This document shows positions 53,095 to 60,634 of a stretch of DNA of 64,000 bases, piece after piece. The notes beneath the pieces are model-generated. The model did not search any database, had not been told where the DNA came from, and saw only the letters and a list, made by a program, of their open reading frames with translations. Position numbers and translations under genes: made by a program. This DNA comes from Alteripontixanthobacter muriae. GTDB taxonomy: Bacteria; Pseudomonadota; Alphaproteobacteria; Sphingomonadales; Sphingomonadaceae. Within the stretch, counting starts at the first letter, position 1; each line of letters starts with the position of its first letter. Location: contig NZ_JAAFZT010000035.1 of NCBI RefSeq assembly GCF_013336795.1, forward strand, positions 236,413 through 300,412. Reading direction: 5' to 3'.

Positions 53095-53736
53095 ATGCTA
53101 CGCAGCCTTTACAACTGGACGATGGAAAAGGCCGCGCATCGCCATGCGGTCTGGTGGCTTGCCTTCATCTGCTTCATCGAATCGAGCTTCTTCCCCATTC
53201 CTCCGCATCCGCTGCTGGGGTTGATGTGCCTGGCGGAACCGAAGAAGGCGCTGCGCTTCGGCATCATCGCCACGGCTGCATCCGTGGCCGGGGCGTTGTT
53301 GGGATATGCGATCGGCTATGGGTTGTACGATGCCCTTGGAGCGCAAATCATCACATTTCTGGGTCTGACGGAAAGCTTCCCGGTCGCTGCCTGTTACCTG
53401 CGCGAATATGACGTGGAGGTCATTCTCATTGCCGGTGCGACTCCGGTGCCGTTCAAACTTCTGACAATCACCGCCGGCTTCATCGAAATGGCGCTGATCC
53501 CCTTCATCCTGGCCAGCATAGCGGGGCGGGGCATGATTTTCATCACGGTCGGCCTGCTGTTCCGCTTGTTCGGGGCGCCGATCAAGCGCTTCATCGACCG
53601 GTATCTCGGAATGGTCACGGCCGCTTTCGTGCTGCTGGTGGTGGGCGGCTTCCTGGTTCTGACCCAATTGGGCGATGGGGACAGCGCAGAGCCGTCCCCA
53701 TGCGATACTGTAACCAGCCCCGACGGCCGGTTGTAG
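53095..53736 (+). CDS. YqaA/DedA-type membrane protein
   Basis: A 213-residue VTT-domain membrane protein. It shows IESSFFPIPPHPLLGLMCL near the N-terminus, IAGATPVPFKLLTITAGFIEM (the re-entrant G-x-x-P-V-P-F-K segment) and several hydrophobic helices. YqaA/DedA proteins belong to the lipid-scramblase-like VTT superfamily and are linked to membrane homeostasis. It is preceded by 249 bp with no gene. It ends 4 bp from the convergent osmC. Confidence 0.9.
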   Translation: MLRSLYNWTMEKAAHRHAVWWLAFICFIESSFFPIPPHPLLGLMCLAEPKKALRFGIIATAASVAGALLGYAIGYGLYDALGAQIITFLGLTESFPVAACYLREYDVEVILIAGATPVPFKLLTITAGFIEMALIPFILASIAGRGMIFITVGLLFRLFGAPIKRFIDRYLGMVTAAFVLLVVGGFLVLTQLGDGDSAEPSPCDTVTSPDGRL

Positions 53737-53739
53737 GTT

Positions 53740-54171
53740 TCAGCTGGTGAAGCTTGTGTCGAGAGTGATCTCGGCGTCCAGCAGCTTCGATACCGGGCAG
53801 TTTGCCTTGGCTTCCCTGGCCAGCTCCTCGAACTTGCTCTTGTCCATGCCGTTGACTTTGCCGGTCAGCGTCAGGGCCGATCTCGTGATCTTGAACCCGT
53901 CGCCGTCCTTTTCGAGACTGACCTTCGCACTTGTTTCCAGATTGCCTTTCTCATGGCCAGCCTTCGCCAGGGCAAAGGACAGCGCCATGGTGAAACAGCT
54001 CGCATGGGCCGCCGCGATCAGTTCCTCGGGATTGGTGCCTGGGGCATCTTCGAAACGGGTGTTGAAGCCGTAGGGCTGGCTGTTCAGCACTCCGCTCTCG
54101 GTCGACACATGGCCTTTGCCATCCTTGCCGAGCCCATCGTATTTTGCGCTACCGCTGCGGATCGTTGCCAT
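53740..54171 (-). CDS. osmC: OsmC-family peroxide reductase
   Basis: A 143-residue OsmC protein, a thiol peroxidase for organic hydroperoxides. Both reactive cysteines are present: AAAHASCFTMALSFAL and AKANCPVSKLL. NPEELIAAAHASC is the family motif. It belongs to a run of minus-strand genes with stress-type content (DUF2382 proteins). A candidate EcfG-type promoter lies about 38 bp upstream. Confidence 0.95.
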   Translation of the reverse strand: MATIRSGSAKYDGLGKDGKGHVSTESGVLNSQPYGFNTRFEDAPGTNPEELIAAAHASCFTMALSFALAKAGHEKGNLETSAKVSLEKDGDGFKITRSALTLTGKVNGMDKSKFEELAREAKANCPVSKLLDAEITLDTSFTS

Positions 54172-54208
54172 CTTGATTACTCCAGATCAGGGTCTTTCTC
54201 GACATAAG

Positions 54209-54233
54209 GACGGTCAGGCGCGCTGCCTGTTCC
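54209..54233 (-). promoter_or_regulatory. Possible EcfG (general stress) promoter of osmC
   Basis: On the minus strand GGAAC is followed 16 bp later by CGTC, against the alphaproteobacterial stress consensus GGAAC-N16-17-CGTT. Spacing to the start codon is suitable. One mismatch in the -10 means this is tentative. Confidence 0.35.
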
Positions 54234-54236
54234 GCC

Positions 54237-54638
54237 TCATTTGCCGATATCCACCTCGGTACGCCGCAGTTCGACAGTCTTTTCATCCGTAACAGTTTCG
54301 CTTGTCTTGCGCAGGTGAATCTCTTCACTGAGCACAAGATGCTTGGTGACGACGAGACGTTCTTCGACCACCGGAATGACTGTCAGATCGCCCTCGCGCC
54401 GGATCTCGGGAATGGCATCGACGACGGTATTTACCGGCACACGTTCGACGGAGACCGTTTCCTTCGTGACTTGCTCGGAGACGGTTTCATTGCTGCTTAC
54501 TGGCCGCGTGGTGACGGTGACGGTCTGCCCTTCGATGATCCGCTTGTCGATTGCCACCCGTTCTTCGACGACAGGGATGGCCACTTCCTCGACCAGCTTG
54601 CCGCCCGGTTCGTTCCGGGGGTCTTTTCTGTCTGCCAT
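54237..54638 (-). CDS. DUF2382 (YsnF/AvaK-like) stress protein
   Basis: A 133-residue acidic protein with two DUF2382-type repeats: EVAIPVVEERVAIDKRIIEG and VIPVVEERLVVTKHLVLSEE, followed by LRKTSETV. This domain occurs in stress-induced proteins such as YsnF. There is no PRC barrel here, unlike in its upstream neighbour. The two genes are separated by a strong hairpin, so this one may have its own promoter. Confidence 0.87.
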   Translation of the reverse strand: MADRKDPRNEPGGKLVEEVAIPVVEERVAIDKRIIEGQTVTVTTRPVSSNETVSEQVTKETVSVERVPVNTVVDAIPEIRREGDLTVIPVVEERLVVTKHLVLSEEIHLRKTSETVTDEKTVELRRTEVDIGK

Positions 54639-54666
54639 GATCTGTGTTCCTTGAATGTTGAATACA

Positions 54667-54700
54667 AAAGGGGCCGGTCACGCAATGGCAACCGGCCCCC
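54667..54700 (-). terminator. Rho-independent terminator of the PRC/DUF2382 gene
   Basis: GGGGCCGGT / ACCGGCCCC, a 9-bp stem with a 12-nt loop, followed on the minus strand by TTTTG. It lies 27 bp after the stop of the gene at 54727. Confidence 0.8.
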
Positions 54701-54726
54701 GATAGTGTCAGCGAGTTACCTGCCGA

Positions 54727-55383
54727 TCAGCGGCGGGTCTTGCCGTCCCTGTCGACGTCGACTTCGGTGCGGCGAACGGTTTCGTCCACATGTTCCACCC
54801 GGTCGTCGGCGGTCTTCTTGACCACCACTTCGTCTGTGACCACGGCCTTCTTGCCGACGACGACTTCTTCGTCGCGTTCGGTCATGGAGACGGTCTTGCC
54901 CTTCAGCAGGGCGTCGGCTTCCTTGCCGGTCACGTCACGGTTCACCGGGCGCTTGTCGACCGAGACGTGTTCGTCACGCAGGTGCACGTCTTCGCTCACC
55001 TTGTCCTTCACGACATGCGAGGTGACAGTGATGTCGCGGCCATGGTCGGCGACGCGCTTGCCGATGGCAACCTGTTCCTCGACGACGGGGACGACTTCTT
55101 CCGAAACCGCGGATCCGCCGGTCTTAGCATGGGCAACCGCTGCTTCGCCATAGACAACCGAATTGTCATGGATGACCAGCGGTTCGACGGCACAGGCACG
55201 GCCATCGTCAAGACGAATGGCGGTGACGCGGTTGTGGCTCTTATCGACCAGCAGGTCCTTGATGATGCCGAACTTCTTGCCTTCGGGGCTTACCAGAGGC
55301 CGGCCGCGGATGTCCTGCGATTTGTGCTCGAGTTCATAGTGATCGAGCGTGTCGAGATCGTCATAGCGTGAGTCGTGTCGCAT
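54727..55383 (-). CDS. PRC-barrel and DUF2382 stress protein
   Basis: A 218-residue protein: an N-terminal PRC barrel (about 20-85, DIRGRPLVSPEGKKFGIIKDLLVD) and a C-terminal DUF2382 region with repeated VVPVVEEQVAIGKRV, VSEDVHLRDEHVSV and RDEEVVVGKKAVVTDEVVV. This combination is typical of stress-responsive proteins and photosynthesis-linked PRC proteins in other bacteria. Its neighbour at 54237 carries only the DUF2382 part, probably a paralogue. Confidence 0.9.
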   Translation of the reverse strand: MRHDSRYDDLDTLDHYELEHKSQDIRGRPLVSPEGKKFGIIKDLLVDKSHNRVTAIRLDDGRACAVEPLVIHDNSVVYGEAAVAHAKTGGSAVSEEVVPVVEEQVAIGKRVADHGRDITVTSHVVKDKVSEDVHLRDEHVSVDKRPVNRDVTGKEADALLKGKTVSMTERDEEVVVGKKAVVTDEVVVKKTADDRVEHVDETVRRTEVDVDRDGKTRR

Positions 55384-55436
55384 AAAAATATTCCTTCTGA
55401 TTTGTTTCGGGTGGAGTGTCTTTCAGCGTGGAAAGA

Positions 55437-55910
55437 TCAGCTCACCATTTCGATGCTGTCGGCATAGATATAGCGGTCGGTTCCGGCCGGAATTTCCGCC
55501 ATCACACCTTCGGGAAGCGGATCGCTGGCCGAACGTACCGAACCTTCGATGTTCAGCATCGAACCCGGGTTGATGTCATATTCGCCTTCGGTCGCGTCAC
55601 CGGGGGTGGGCGTCTGGTCGAACAGGACGAGCATGTTCTGCCCGTTCACGTCGGCATTGAACGCCATGTCGCCAGCAAGCGATGTTACGCGGATGTTGTC
55701 CAGATCGACGCTTTCGCCAACCGCCAGCATGCCTGCGCCTGCCGCTACGGGCTCGACCGGTGCGGCCACGACGGCGTCGGTTTCAGCGTATTCGACGGCT
55801 TCGTCGTCACTGTCGAGCAGCCACCATGCGAGGAGCGCGAGGATGAGCAGGGCAAGCAATACCCAAAGCCATCCCATGCTGGATTTCTTTTCTACCGGAA
55901 TTTCAGCCAT
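55437..55910 (-). CDS. Membrane-anchored hypothetical protein (stress group)
   Basis: A 157-residue protein with one N-terminal TM (SMGWLWVLLALLILALLAWWLL) and an acidic external part. VAAGAGMLAVGESVDLDNIRV and AGDMAFNADVNGQNMLVLFD suggest a small beta domain. The C-terminal half has DATEGEYDINPGSMLNIEG. I do not recognise a domain. It heads the PRC/DUF2382 group. Confidence 0.7.
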   Translation of the reverse strand: MAEIPVEKKSSMGWLWVLLALLILALLAWWLLDSDDEAVEYAETDAVVAAPVEPVAAGAGMLAVGESVDLDNIRVTSLAGDMAFNADVNGQNMLVLFDQTPTPGDATEGEYDINPGSMLNIEGSVRSASDPLPEGVMAEIPAGTDRYIYADSIEMVS

Positions 55911-56312
55911 ATGTCTTTCACCTGTTTTTGCCTGTGGATTTATTTATCCTACACAGACAGAAGCAGCAGACGACACGATGGTTCCAAGCGCCGAAAGGCA
56001 AATTTATGTTAGAAAAGAGCTTCCTTATAGAAGAAGCTCTCAGCAAAAGAGTTAAAGCCGAAGATCTTCGAACGGCTGTTTCATAGTACAGTACAGATAT
56101 AGCGATCTGCGCCTGTTCTGTATACGAAATAAGGGCTGCAGCTTGATAATTTTAGTTGAGAGCGCAGCTTATGCTTTCATCGTTCTTCATTGATCCGCAA
56201 TCACAGCCGCTCTCACGCCGTAATATTCGAGTGAACCGTGCATGAACGCAAATCGTTTGCGCAGATTTTGCCGACCTGTCGTGTCTTGTTGCTTTCCGCT
56301 ACGGAAAGCGTT
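55911..56312. other. 402-bp gene-free AT-richer region with two hairpins
   Basis: It lies between the head of the stress group and the end of the spt gene (both minus strand). No convincing ORF. AGAGCTTC / GAAGCTCT at 56016-56023 and 56033-56040 form an 8-bp stem; GCTTTCCG-CTA-CGGAAAGC at 56291-56309 forms another just after the spt stop, perhaps its terminator. The base composition is more AT-rich than the surroundings. It may hold promoters or a small RNA, but neither is proven. Confidence 0.4.
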
Positions 56313-57566
56313 TCAGATGATCCCGACGGTCTTCCCGGCCCGCTCGAACATGCCGAGGATCGTCTCCACCTCTTCATCGCTATGCTCTGCACAAAGCGAA
56401 CAGCGCAGCAGCGTCATGTTCGCAGGGGTTGCCGGGGGCCGCGCCAAATTCACGTAGAGCCCCTCATGCAGCAATGCCTGCCACATGGCGGCACCCTTCT
56501 CGAGATCCGGCATGATGACCGCGACGATCGCACTCTGGGCCTCACCCGTGCCGAGTTCGAACCCGAGTGCTTTCAGCCCGCCATGCAGTCGGCGCGAGTT
56601 CTTCCACAGGTGTGCCCGCTTTTCCGCGCCGGCCATCAGCTTGCGGATGCTGGCCGACGCAGTCGCCACGACTGAAGGCGGCAGGCTGGCAGTGAAGACA
56701 TAGGGGCGGCAGACCAGCCGCATGATCTCGAACTTCGGGTGATTGGAAACGCAGAAACCGCCGACCGTGCCGACGCTCTTCGAAAAAGTGCCGATGATGA
56801 AATCGACATCGTCCATGACGCCGGCATCCTCGGCAACACCGCGTCCGTTCTCGCCGATGAAGCCCATGGAATGGGCCTCGTCCACCAGGACCATCGCGCC
56901 GTGCTTCTTGGCGACGGCGACCATCTCCTTGAGCGGAGCGATGTCGCCCAGCATGGAATAGACGCCTTCCAGGATCACCAGCTTGCCCGCGCCTTCGGGG
57001 ATGCGCTTGAGGCGCTTTTCCATGGCATCGATATCGTTGTGCCTGAAGGGCACCACCTCGGCATTGCCGAGCGCGCAGCCATCCCAGATGCTGGCATGGC
57101 TGTCGATGTCGAGGATGATGTAATCGCCCTTGCCAGCGATGGTGGAGATGATCCCCAGATTGGCCTGATATCCGGTGGAGAACACCATGGCATGATCCAT
57201 GCCGTAGAATTCGCGCAGCGCGTCCTCGCACTCGCGGTGGCCCTGATAGGTGCCGTTCAGAACGCGGCTGCCGGTAGTGCCGGTGCCGAAATCGGCGAGC
57301 GCCTGCTTGCCCGCCGCGATGACGTCGGGGTCGAAAGTCATGCCCATGTAATTATAGGTGCCGAGCAGGATCGTCTCGCGTCCGTTGCAGATCGCGCGGG
57401 TGGGCGAAAGCACCTGCTCCATGACCAGGCTGAAGGGGTCCTCCTGCCCGGCCTTCAGCAGGCCTTCGCGCATGGCGATCAGCCCGTCGAACTTGGCGAA
57501 CAGGTCGCCTGCAGGTGCAGCCTCGATAACCGGCGGCTGGTCCGCCTGCATTACGCCTTCGCTCAT
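56313..57566 (-). CDS. spt: Serine palmitoyltransferase
   Basis: A 417-residue PLP enzyme of the alpha-oxoamine synthase family that condenses serine with a C16 thioester, the first step of sphingolipid synthesis. Length and the LLGTYNYMGMTFDP opening fit bacterial SPT. PLP features are VDEAHSMGFIGENGRG and the lysine in GTFSKSVGTVGGFC; GTGTTGSRVLNGT and FSTGYQANLG are also standard. KBL and ALAS share the fold but are shorter or have different N-termini; the adjacent specialised acyl carrier protein supports SPT. It overlaps the acp stop by ATGA. Confidence 0.9.
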   Translation of the reverse strand: MSEGVMQADQPPVIEAAPAGDLFAKFDGLIAMREGLLKAGQEDPFSLVMEQVLSPTRAICNGRETILLGTYNYMGMTFDPDVIAAGKQALADFGTGTTGSRVLNGTYQGHRECEDALREFYGMDHAMVFSTGYQANLGIISTIAGKGDYIILDIDSHASIWDGCALGNAEVVPFRHNDIDAMEKRLKRIPEGAGKLVILEGVYSMLGDIAPLKEMVAVAKKHGAMVLVDEAHSMGFIGENGRGVAEDAGVMDDVDFIIGTFSKSVGTVGGFCVSNHPKFEIMRLVCRPYVFTASLPPSVVATASASIRKLMAGAEKRAHLWKNSRRLHGGLKALGFELGTGEAQSAIVAVIMPDLEKGAAMWQALLHEGLYVNLARPPATPANMTLLRCSLCAEHSDEEVETILGMFERAGKTVGII

Positions 57567-57811
57567 GCGTCGTCCTTCCGCATGGCATGGACGGCATCGA
57601 CCAGCTGGCCGTAAGTCTCGATTTCCGCCTGCTGGTTCATGCTGATGATGATGTCGAATTCATCTTCGATAGCGGCCACGAAGTCCATGACGGTCAGGCT
57701 GTCGAACTCCAGATCCCTGGCGAAGCTGGTGTCGTCGGCAACCGCGATCCCTTTCTTGTTGAAGGGTTCGAGCTGTTCGCGAATGCGACGGTCTGTTTCG
57801 GCACGGTCCAT
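57563..57811 (-). CDS. Acyl carrier protein for sphingolipid synthesis
   Basis: An 82-residue ACP. The phosphopantetheine serine is in EFDSLTVMDFVAAIEDEFD, with Thr-Val in place of the usual Asp-x-x; the general ACP shape (RIREQLEPFNKK, QAEIETYGQLVDAV) is intact. Dedicated ACPs of this type serve SPT in alphaproteobacteria. The ATG at 57811 is chosen over the TTG at 57823, which would add four residues. It begins the two-gene operon acp-spt. Confidence 0.88.
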   Translation of the reverse strand: MDRAETDRRIREQLEPFNKKGIAVADDTSFARDLEFDSLTVMDFVAAIEDEFDIIISMNQQAEIETYGQLVDAVHAMRKDDA

Positions 57812-57922
57812 CGAAAATTCCAATCTATCCTTGGGCGGCGAGCGGTTTGCTCGTCCATGTCTTGCAGGTCTGGAAAGAGGGCAAGGCAGCGGATTGTCAA
57901 GTCCTGCACCCGCCCGCGCGGC

Positions 57923-58330
57923 TCAGCCGGTGGCAGGAAGCAGCCGCCTCACCGCAGCCATGAATGGCCCGATCGAAACGGGTTTGGACAGATAATCCTG
58001 TGCTCCGGCGGCGCGGATCCGGTCTTCGTCACCCTTTCCCGCATAAGCGGTGACGGCCAGAACCGGAGTATCGGAAAGCGCCGTATCGGATTTGAGCGCC
58101 GTGATCAGGTCGATGCCGGAAATGCCCGGCAATTGGATGTCCATGATCGTCAGGTCGGGTGCGAAACGGCGTGCTGCGCTCAGCACCTCGCCGCCATCTG
58201 CAACCGGTTCGACAGCGTATCCGCCGGCGCGCAAGACGTCGCAGAACAGCTTTCTGTTCAGATCATTATCTTCGACTACGAGAATACGCTGGCTGTTATC
58301 TGCGGCGGTGTTTCCTGCGGATTTGTCCAT
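57923..58330 (-). CDS. divK: DivK-like single-domain response regulator
   Basis: A 135-residue receiver-only regulator: acidic pocket ILVVEDNDLNRKLF, phosphorylated Asp in LTIMDIQLPGISG, Thr in VLAVTAYAGKGDE and Lys in YLSKPVS. The EDNDLNRKLFCDVLRAGGY and AYAGKGDEDRIRAAG segments closely follow Caulobacter DivK, the cell-cycle regulator that controls DivJ/PleC signalling. The divergent DUF3572 gene is a common neighbour in this group. The start ATG 58330 gives an N-terminal tail of about 13 residues. Confidence 0.85.
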   Translation of the reverse strand: MDKSAGNTAADNSQRILVVEDNDLNRKLFCDVLRAGGYAVEPVADGGEVLSAARRFAPDLTIMDIQLPGISGIDLITALKSDTALSDTPVLAVTAYAGKGDEDRIRAAGAQDYLSKPVSIGPFMAAVRRLLPATG

Positions 58331-58436
58331 TCTTGCCCCTTTACCCTTGCGGCTGCATACACGAAACCCGAAATGAATGGCCCCATGATCGCTGCAACCG
58401 CCGATCCCCTCAACTACGTAGCACCAAGGCAGGCAG

Positions 58437-58712
58437 ATGTCCGACCCGAATGCACATGACCGCAAGGATCCCGAAGCGCTGGCATTGTCGGCGCTGGGGT
58501 GGATCCTGAGCGATCCCGATCGGGCAGAACGGCTGCTGACGCTGACCGGCCTCACCCCGCAGGTTTTGCGCGACGGCCTCGGCAGCAGGGACGTGCAGGC
58601 CGCCGTGCTCGAATTTCTCGCCAATCACGAACCCGATCTCGTGCTCGCAGCGGATGCGCTGAACGTCACGCCGCAGGATCTGGTCGCAGCCCATGAAGGA
58701 CTGATCCGATGA
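58437..58712 (+). CDS. DUF3572-family protein
   Basis: A 91-residue small acidic protein. Its signature is EALALSALGWILSDPDRAERLLTLTGL, of which the core ALGWILSDPDRAERL is characteristic of DUF3572, then VLEFLANHEPDLVLAADAL. Function unknown. It is the first gene of a plus-strand run (DUF3572, HAD, RidA, GDPD, COG3146) in which most genes overlap, and is divergent from the DivK-like gene. Confidence 0.9.
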   Translation: MSDPNAHDRKDPEALALSALGWILSDPDRAERLLTLTGLTPQVLRDGLGSRDVQAAVLEFLANHEPDLVLAADALNVTPQDLVAAHEGLIR

Positions 58713-59398
58713 ATGCTCCGAGCAATGCCGATATTTCCGCAGCGGGCTTGCCCAATCGCCCGCTGGTCATTTCCGATTGCGACGAGGTGCTGCTGAGAAT
58801 GGTGAGCCATTTCGCCGACTGGCTGGGTGAAGAGCAGGGCGTTCACTTCAAACTGGAAGGCAACAGCTTTGCAGAAGCGATGCGTTGGCAGGAAAGCGGA
58901 GATCTTGTGCCCGAGCGCGACATCTGGCGACTGCTGGGCAAGTTCTTCGACACGGAAATGGACCGGCAGGATCCTGTCGACGGGGCTATCCCCGCCCTGA
59001 ACCGGCTGGCCGAACATGCAGACGTGGTCATTCTGACGAACCTTACCGATGACCGGCAGGAAAGCCGCACCCGGCAAATCGCCACTGCGGGGCTGAACGC
59101 GCGGGTTTTCACCAACCAGGGTCCGAAAGGTCCTGCAATTCAGGCGATCCTTGAGGAGTACCGGCCCATCAAGGCCGTTTTCATCGACGATCTGGCGCAG
59201 CATCACCGCTCGGCATCGGATGTCGTCCCGCATGTCACGCGCCTGCATCTCTGTGCGGAGCCGAGGCTCGCTCCGCATATCGACTGCGCGCATGCGGCCG
59301 GCCATGCCCATGCCCGTATCGACAATTGGAACGACGCGCTGCCCTGGCTGCTCGATTGGCTGGACAGCGACATACAGCAAGAGGAACTATCCGCATGA
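58709..59398 (+). CDS. HAD-family hydrolase-like protein
   Basis: A 229-residue protein with HAD-like motifs: DxD-type LVISDCDEVLLRMVSHFADW (nucleophile Asp and second Asp), VVILTNLTDD (motif II Thr) and AVFIDDLAQHHRSA (motif IV acidic pair). Its substrate is unknown. The C-terminal part has a His-rich stretch HIDCAHAAGHAHARI. It starts and ends by 4-bp overlaps with its neighbours, so it is tightly coupled to DUF3572 and RidA. Confidence 0.8.
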   Translation: MNAPSNADISAAGLPNRPLVISDCDEVLLRMVSHFADWLGEEQGVHFKLEGNSFAEAMRWQESGDLVPERDIWRLLGKFFDTEMDRQDPVDGAIPALNRLAEHADVVILTNLTDDRQESRTRQIATAGLNARVFTNQGPKGPAIQAILEEYRPIKAVFIDDLAQHHRSASDVVPHVTRLHLCAEPRLAPHIDCAHAAGHAHARIDNWNDALPWLLDWLDSDIQQEELSA

Positions 59399-59856
59399 GC
59401 ATTGATCAACGCCTTCAGGCCCTTGGCATCGATTTGCCCGAAGCGGCAGCGCCCGTCGCCAGCTACAAGCCGGTGGTGGTGCATGGCGGGCTGGCTTACG
59501 TTTCGGGCCAGCTTCCCTTCATCGACGGCAAGCTCGTGACGGGCCGATTGGGTGAGGACGTGTCCCTTGATGATGGTACAGCCGCGGCGCGCGCCTGCGG
59601 GATCATGATCCTAGCGCAGCTGAAGAACGCGCTGGGATCGCTCGACAAGGTGGAAAGCATCCTGAAACTGGGCGCTTTCGTCAGTTCGGCTGGCGACTTC
59701 AAGGATCAGCCCAAGGTGGCGAATGGAGCGTCCGACCTGATGTTCGAAATTTTCGGCGAAGCTGGCCGCCATGCCCGCAGCGCCGTCGGTGTGCCGGTGC
59801 TTCCGCTGGGCGTGCCGGTCGAAGTGGATGCGATCGTTGCCATCCGGCAGGACTGA
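59395..59856 (+). CDS. ridA: RidA-family deaminase
   Basis: A 153-residue RidA/YjgF family protein. VVHGGLAYVSGQLPFIDGKL, ACGIMILAQLKNALGSLDKVESILKLGAFVSSAGDF in pieces, and the C-terminal arginine/valine region PVLPLGVPVEVDAIV fit the family. RidA proteins clear reactive imine/enamine intermediates made by PLP enzymes. This copy is of the longer subfamily (about 150 residues). It lies in the coupled run and its stop is inside the next ORF. Confidence 0.9.
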   Translation: MSIDQRLQALGIDLPEAAAPVASYKPVVVHGGLAYVSGQLPFIDGKLVTGRLGEDVSLDDGTAAARACGIMILAQLKNALGSLDKVESILKLGAFVSSAGDFKDQPKVANGASDLMFEIFGEAGRHARSAVGVPVLPLGVPVEVDAIVAIRQD

Positions 59857-60634
59857 TAGAGACCCGAACAGGACAGGCTGGCTGACCGGCCACGTCTATG
59901 CTCATCGCGGGCTGCATGGCACGATGGCCGGCGGCAGAGTGCTGGTGGAAAACTCGCTATCTGCGTTTGAAGCAGCTGCCGAGCGCGGCTTGGGCGTGGA
60001 ATGCGACGTCCAGCGCAGCGCCGACGATCAGGCGGTGGTGTTTCACGATTGGGAACTGGACCGTCTGACCGGCGAATGTGGGCCGGTCGCGAAGCGCAGT
60101 GCATCGGAACTTGCATCAATTCCTCTCACCGGCGGCAATGATGCAATCGCTCCTCTGGGCGAGGTGCTGAGGCAAATTGCAGGTCGGGTGCCGGTGCTGG
60201 TAGAGATCAAGTCACGCGCAAATCTGCCGCACGGCCCGATCTGTCACTCGGTCAGCCGCGCGATCGTCAGTTCGCCGTCCAGCAACATCGCGGTCATGAG
60301 CTTTGATCCGAGAGTAGGCGCATGGTTCGCCCGCTTCGCCCCCGGTATCCCGCGCGGTCTGGTCGTGACCGAAGAAGGTGAGCGGGGCTGGCAAGGGCGG
60401 CTGAAAAGATCGCTCGCCATGCGACATGCCCGCCCCGACTTCCTGGCCGTGGACATTCGCGACCTGCCGTCTGCATTTGCCGCCCGGCACAGGGCGGCTG
60501 GTATGCCGATACTCAGCTGGACAGTTCGCTCGCCCGAATTGCGTGAACGTGCCGCGCTCCATGCCGACGCGCCCATCGCGGAAGGCACCGGCCTGTTGCC
60601 TTCCGAAGGATTGATGGCCGGAGCGCAATCGTGA
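59828..60634 (+). CDS. Cytoplasmic glycerophosphodiester phosphodiesterase
   Basis: A GDPD of about 250-268 residues without a signal peptide. The active site starts VYAHRGLHGTMAGGRVLVENS; GLGVECDVQRSADDQAVVFHDW carries the metal acidic pair; LVEIKSRANLPHG and VMSFDPRVGAWF follow. The start is uncertain: no ATG, GTG or TTG lies between the ridA stop and AHRG. Either the ATG at 59828 inside ridA or a CTG at 59882 with AGGA eight bases before it is used. It probably recycles glycerophosphodiesters from lipid turnover. Confidence 0.87.
   Translation: MRSLPSGRTDRDPNRTGWLTGHVYAHRGLHGTMAGGRVLVENSLSAFEAAAERGLGVECDVQRSADDQAVVFHDWELDRLTGECGPVAKRSASELASIPLTGGNDAIAPLGEVLRQIAGRVPVLVEIKSRANLPHGPICHSVSRAIVSSPSSNIAVMSFDPRVGAWFARFAPGIPRGLVVTEEGERGWQGRLKRSLAMRHARPDFLAVDIRDLPSAFAARHRAAGMPILSWTVRSPELRERAALHADAPIAEGTGLLPSEGLMAGAQS

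Noticed and set aside
54237-55383. The two DUF2382 genes as one frameshifted gene
   Set aside because: Each has its own start and stop, they are separated by a terminator hairpin, and only one has a PRC barrel; they are paralogues.
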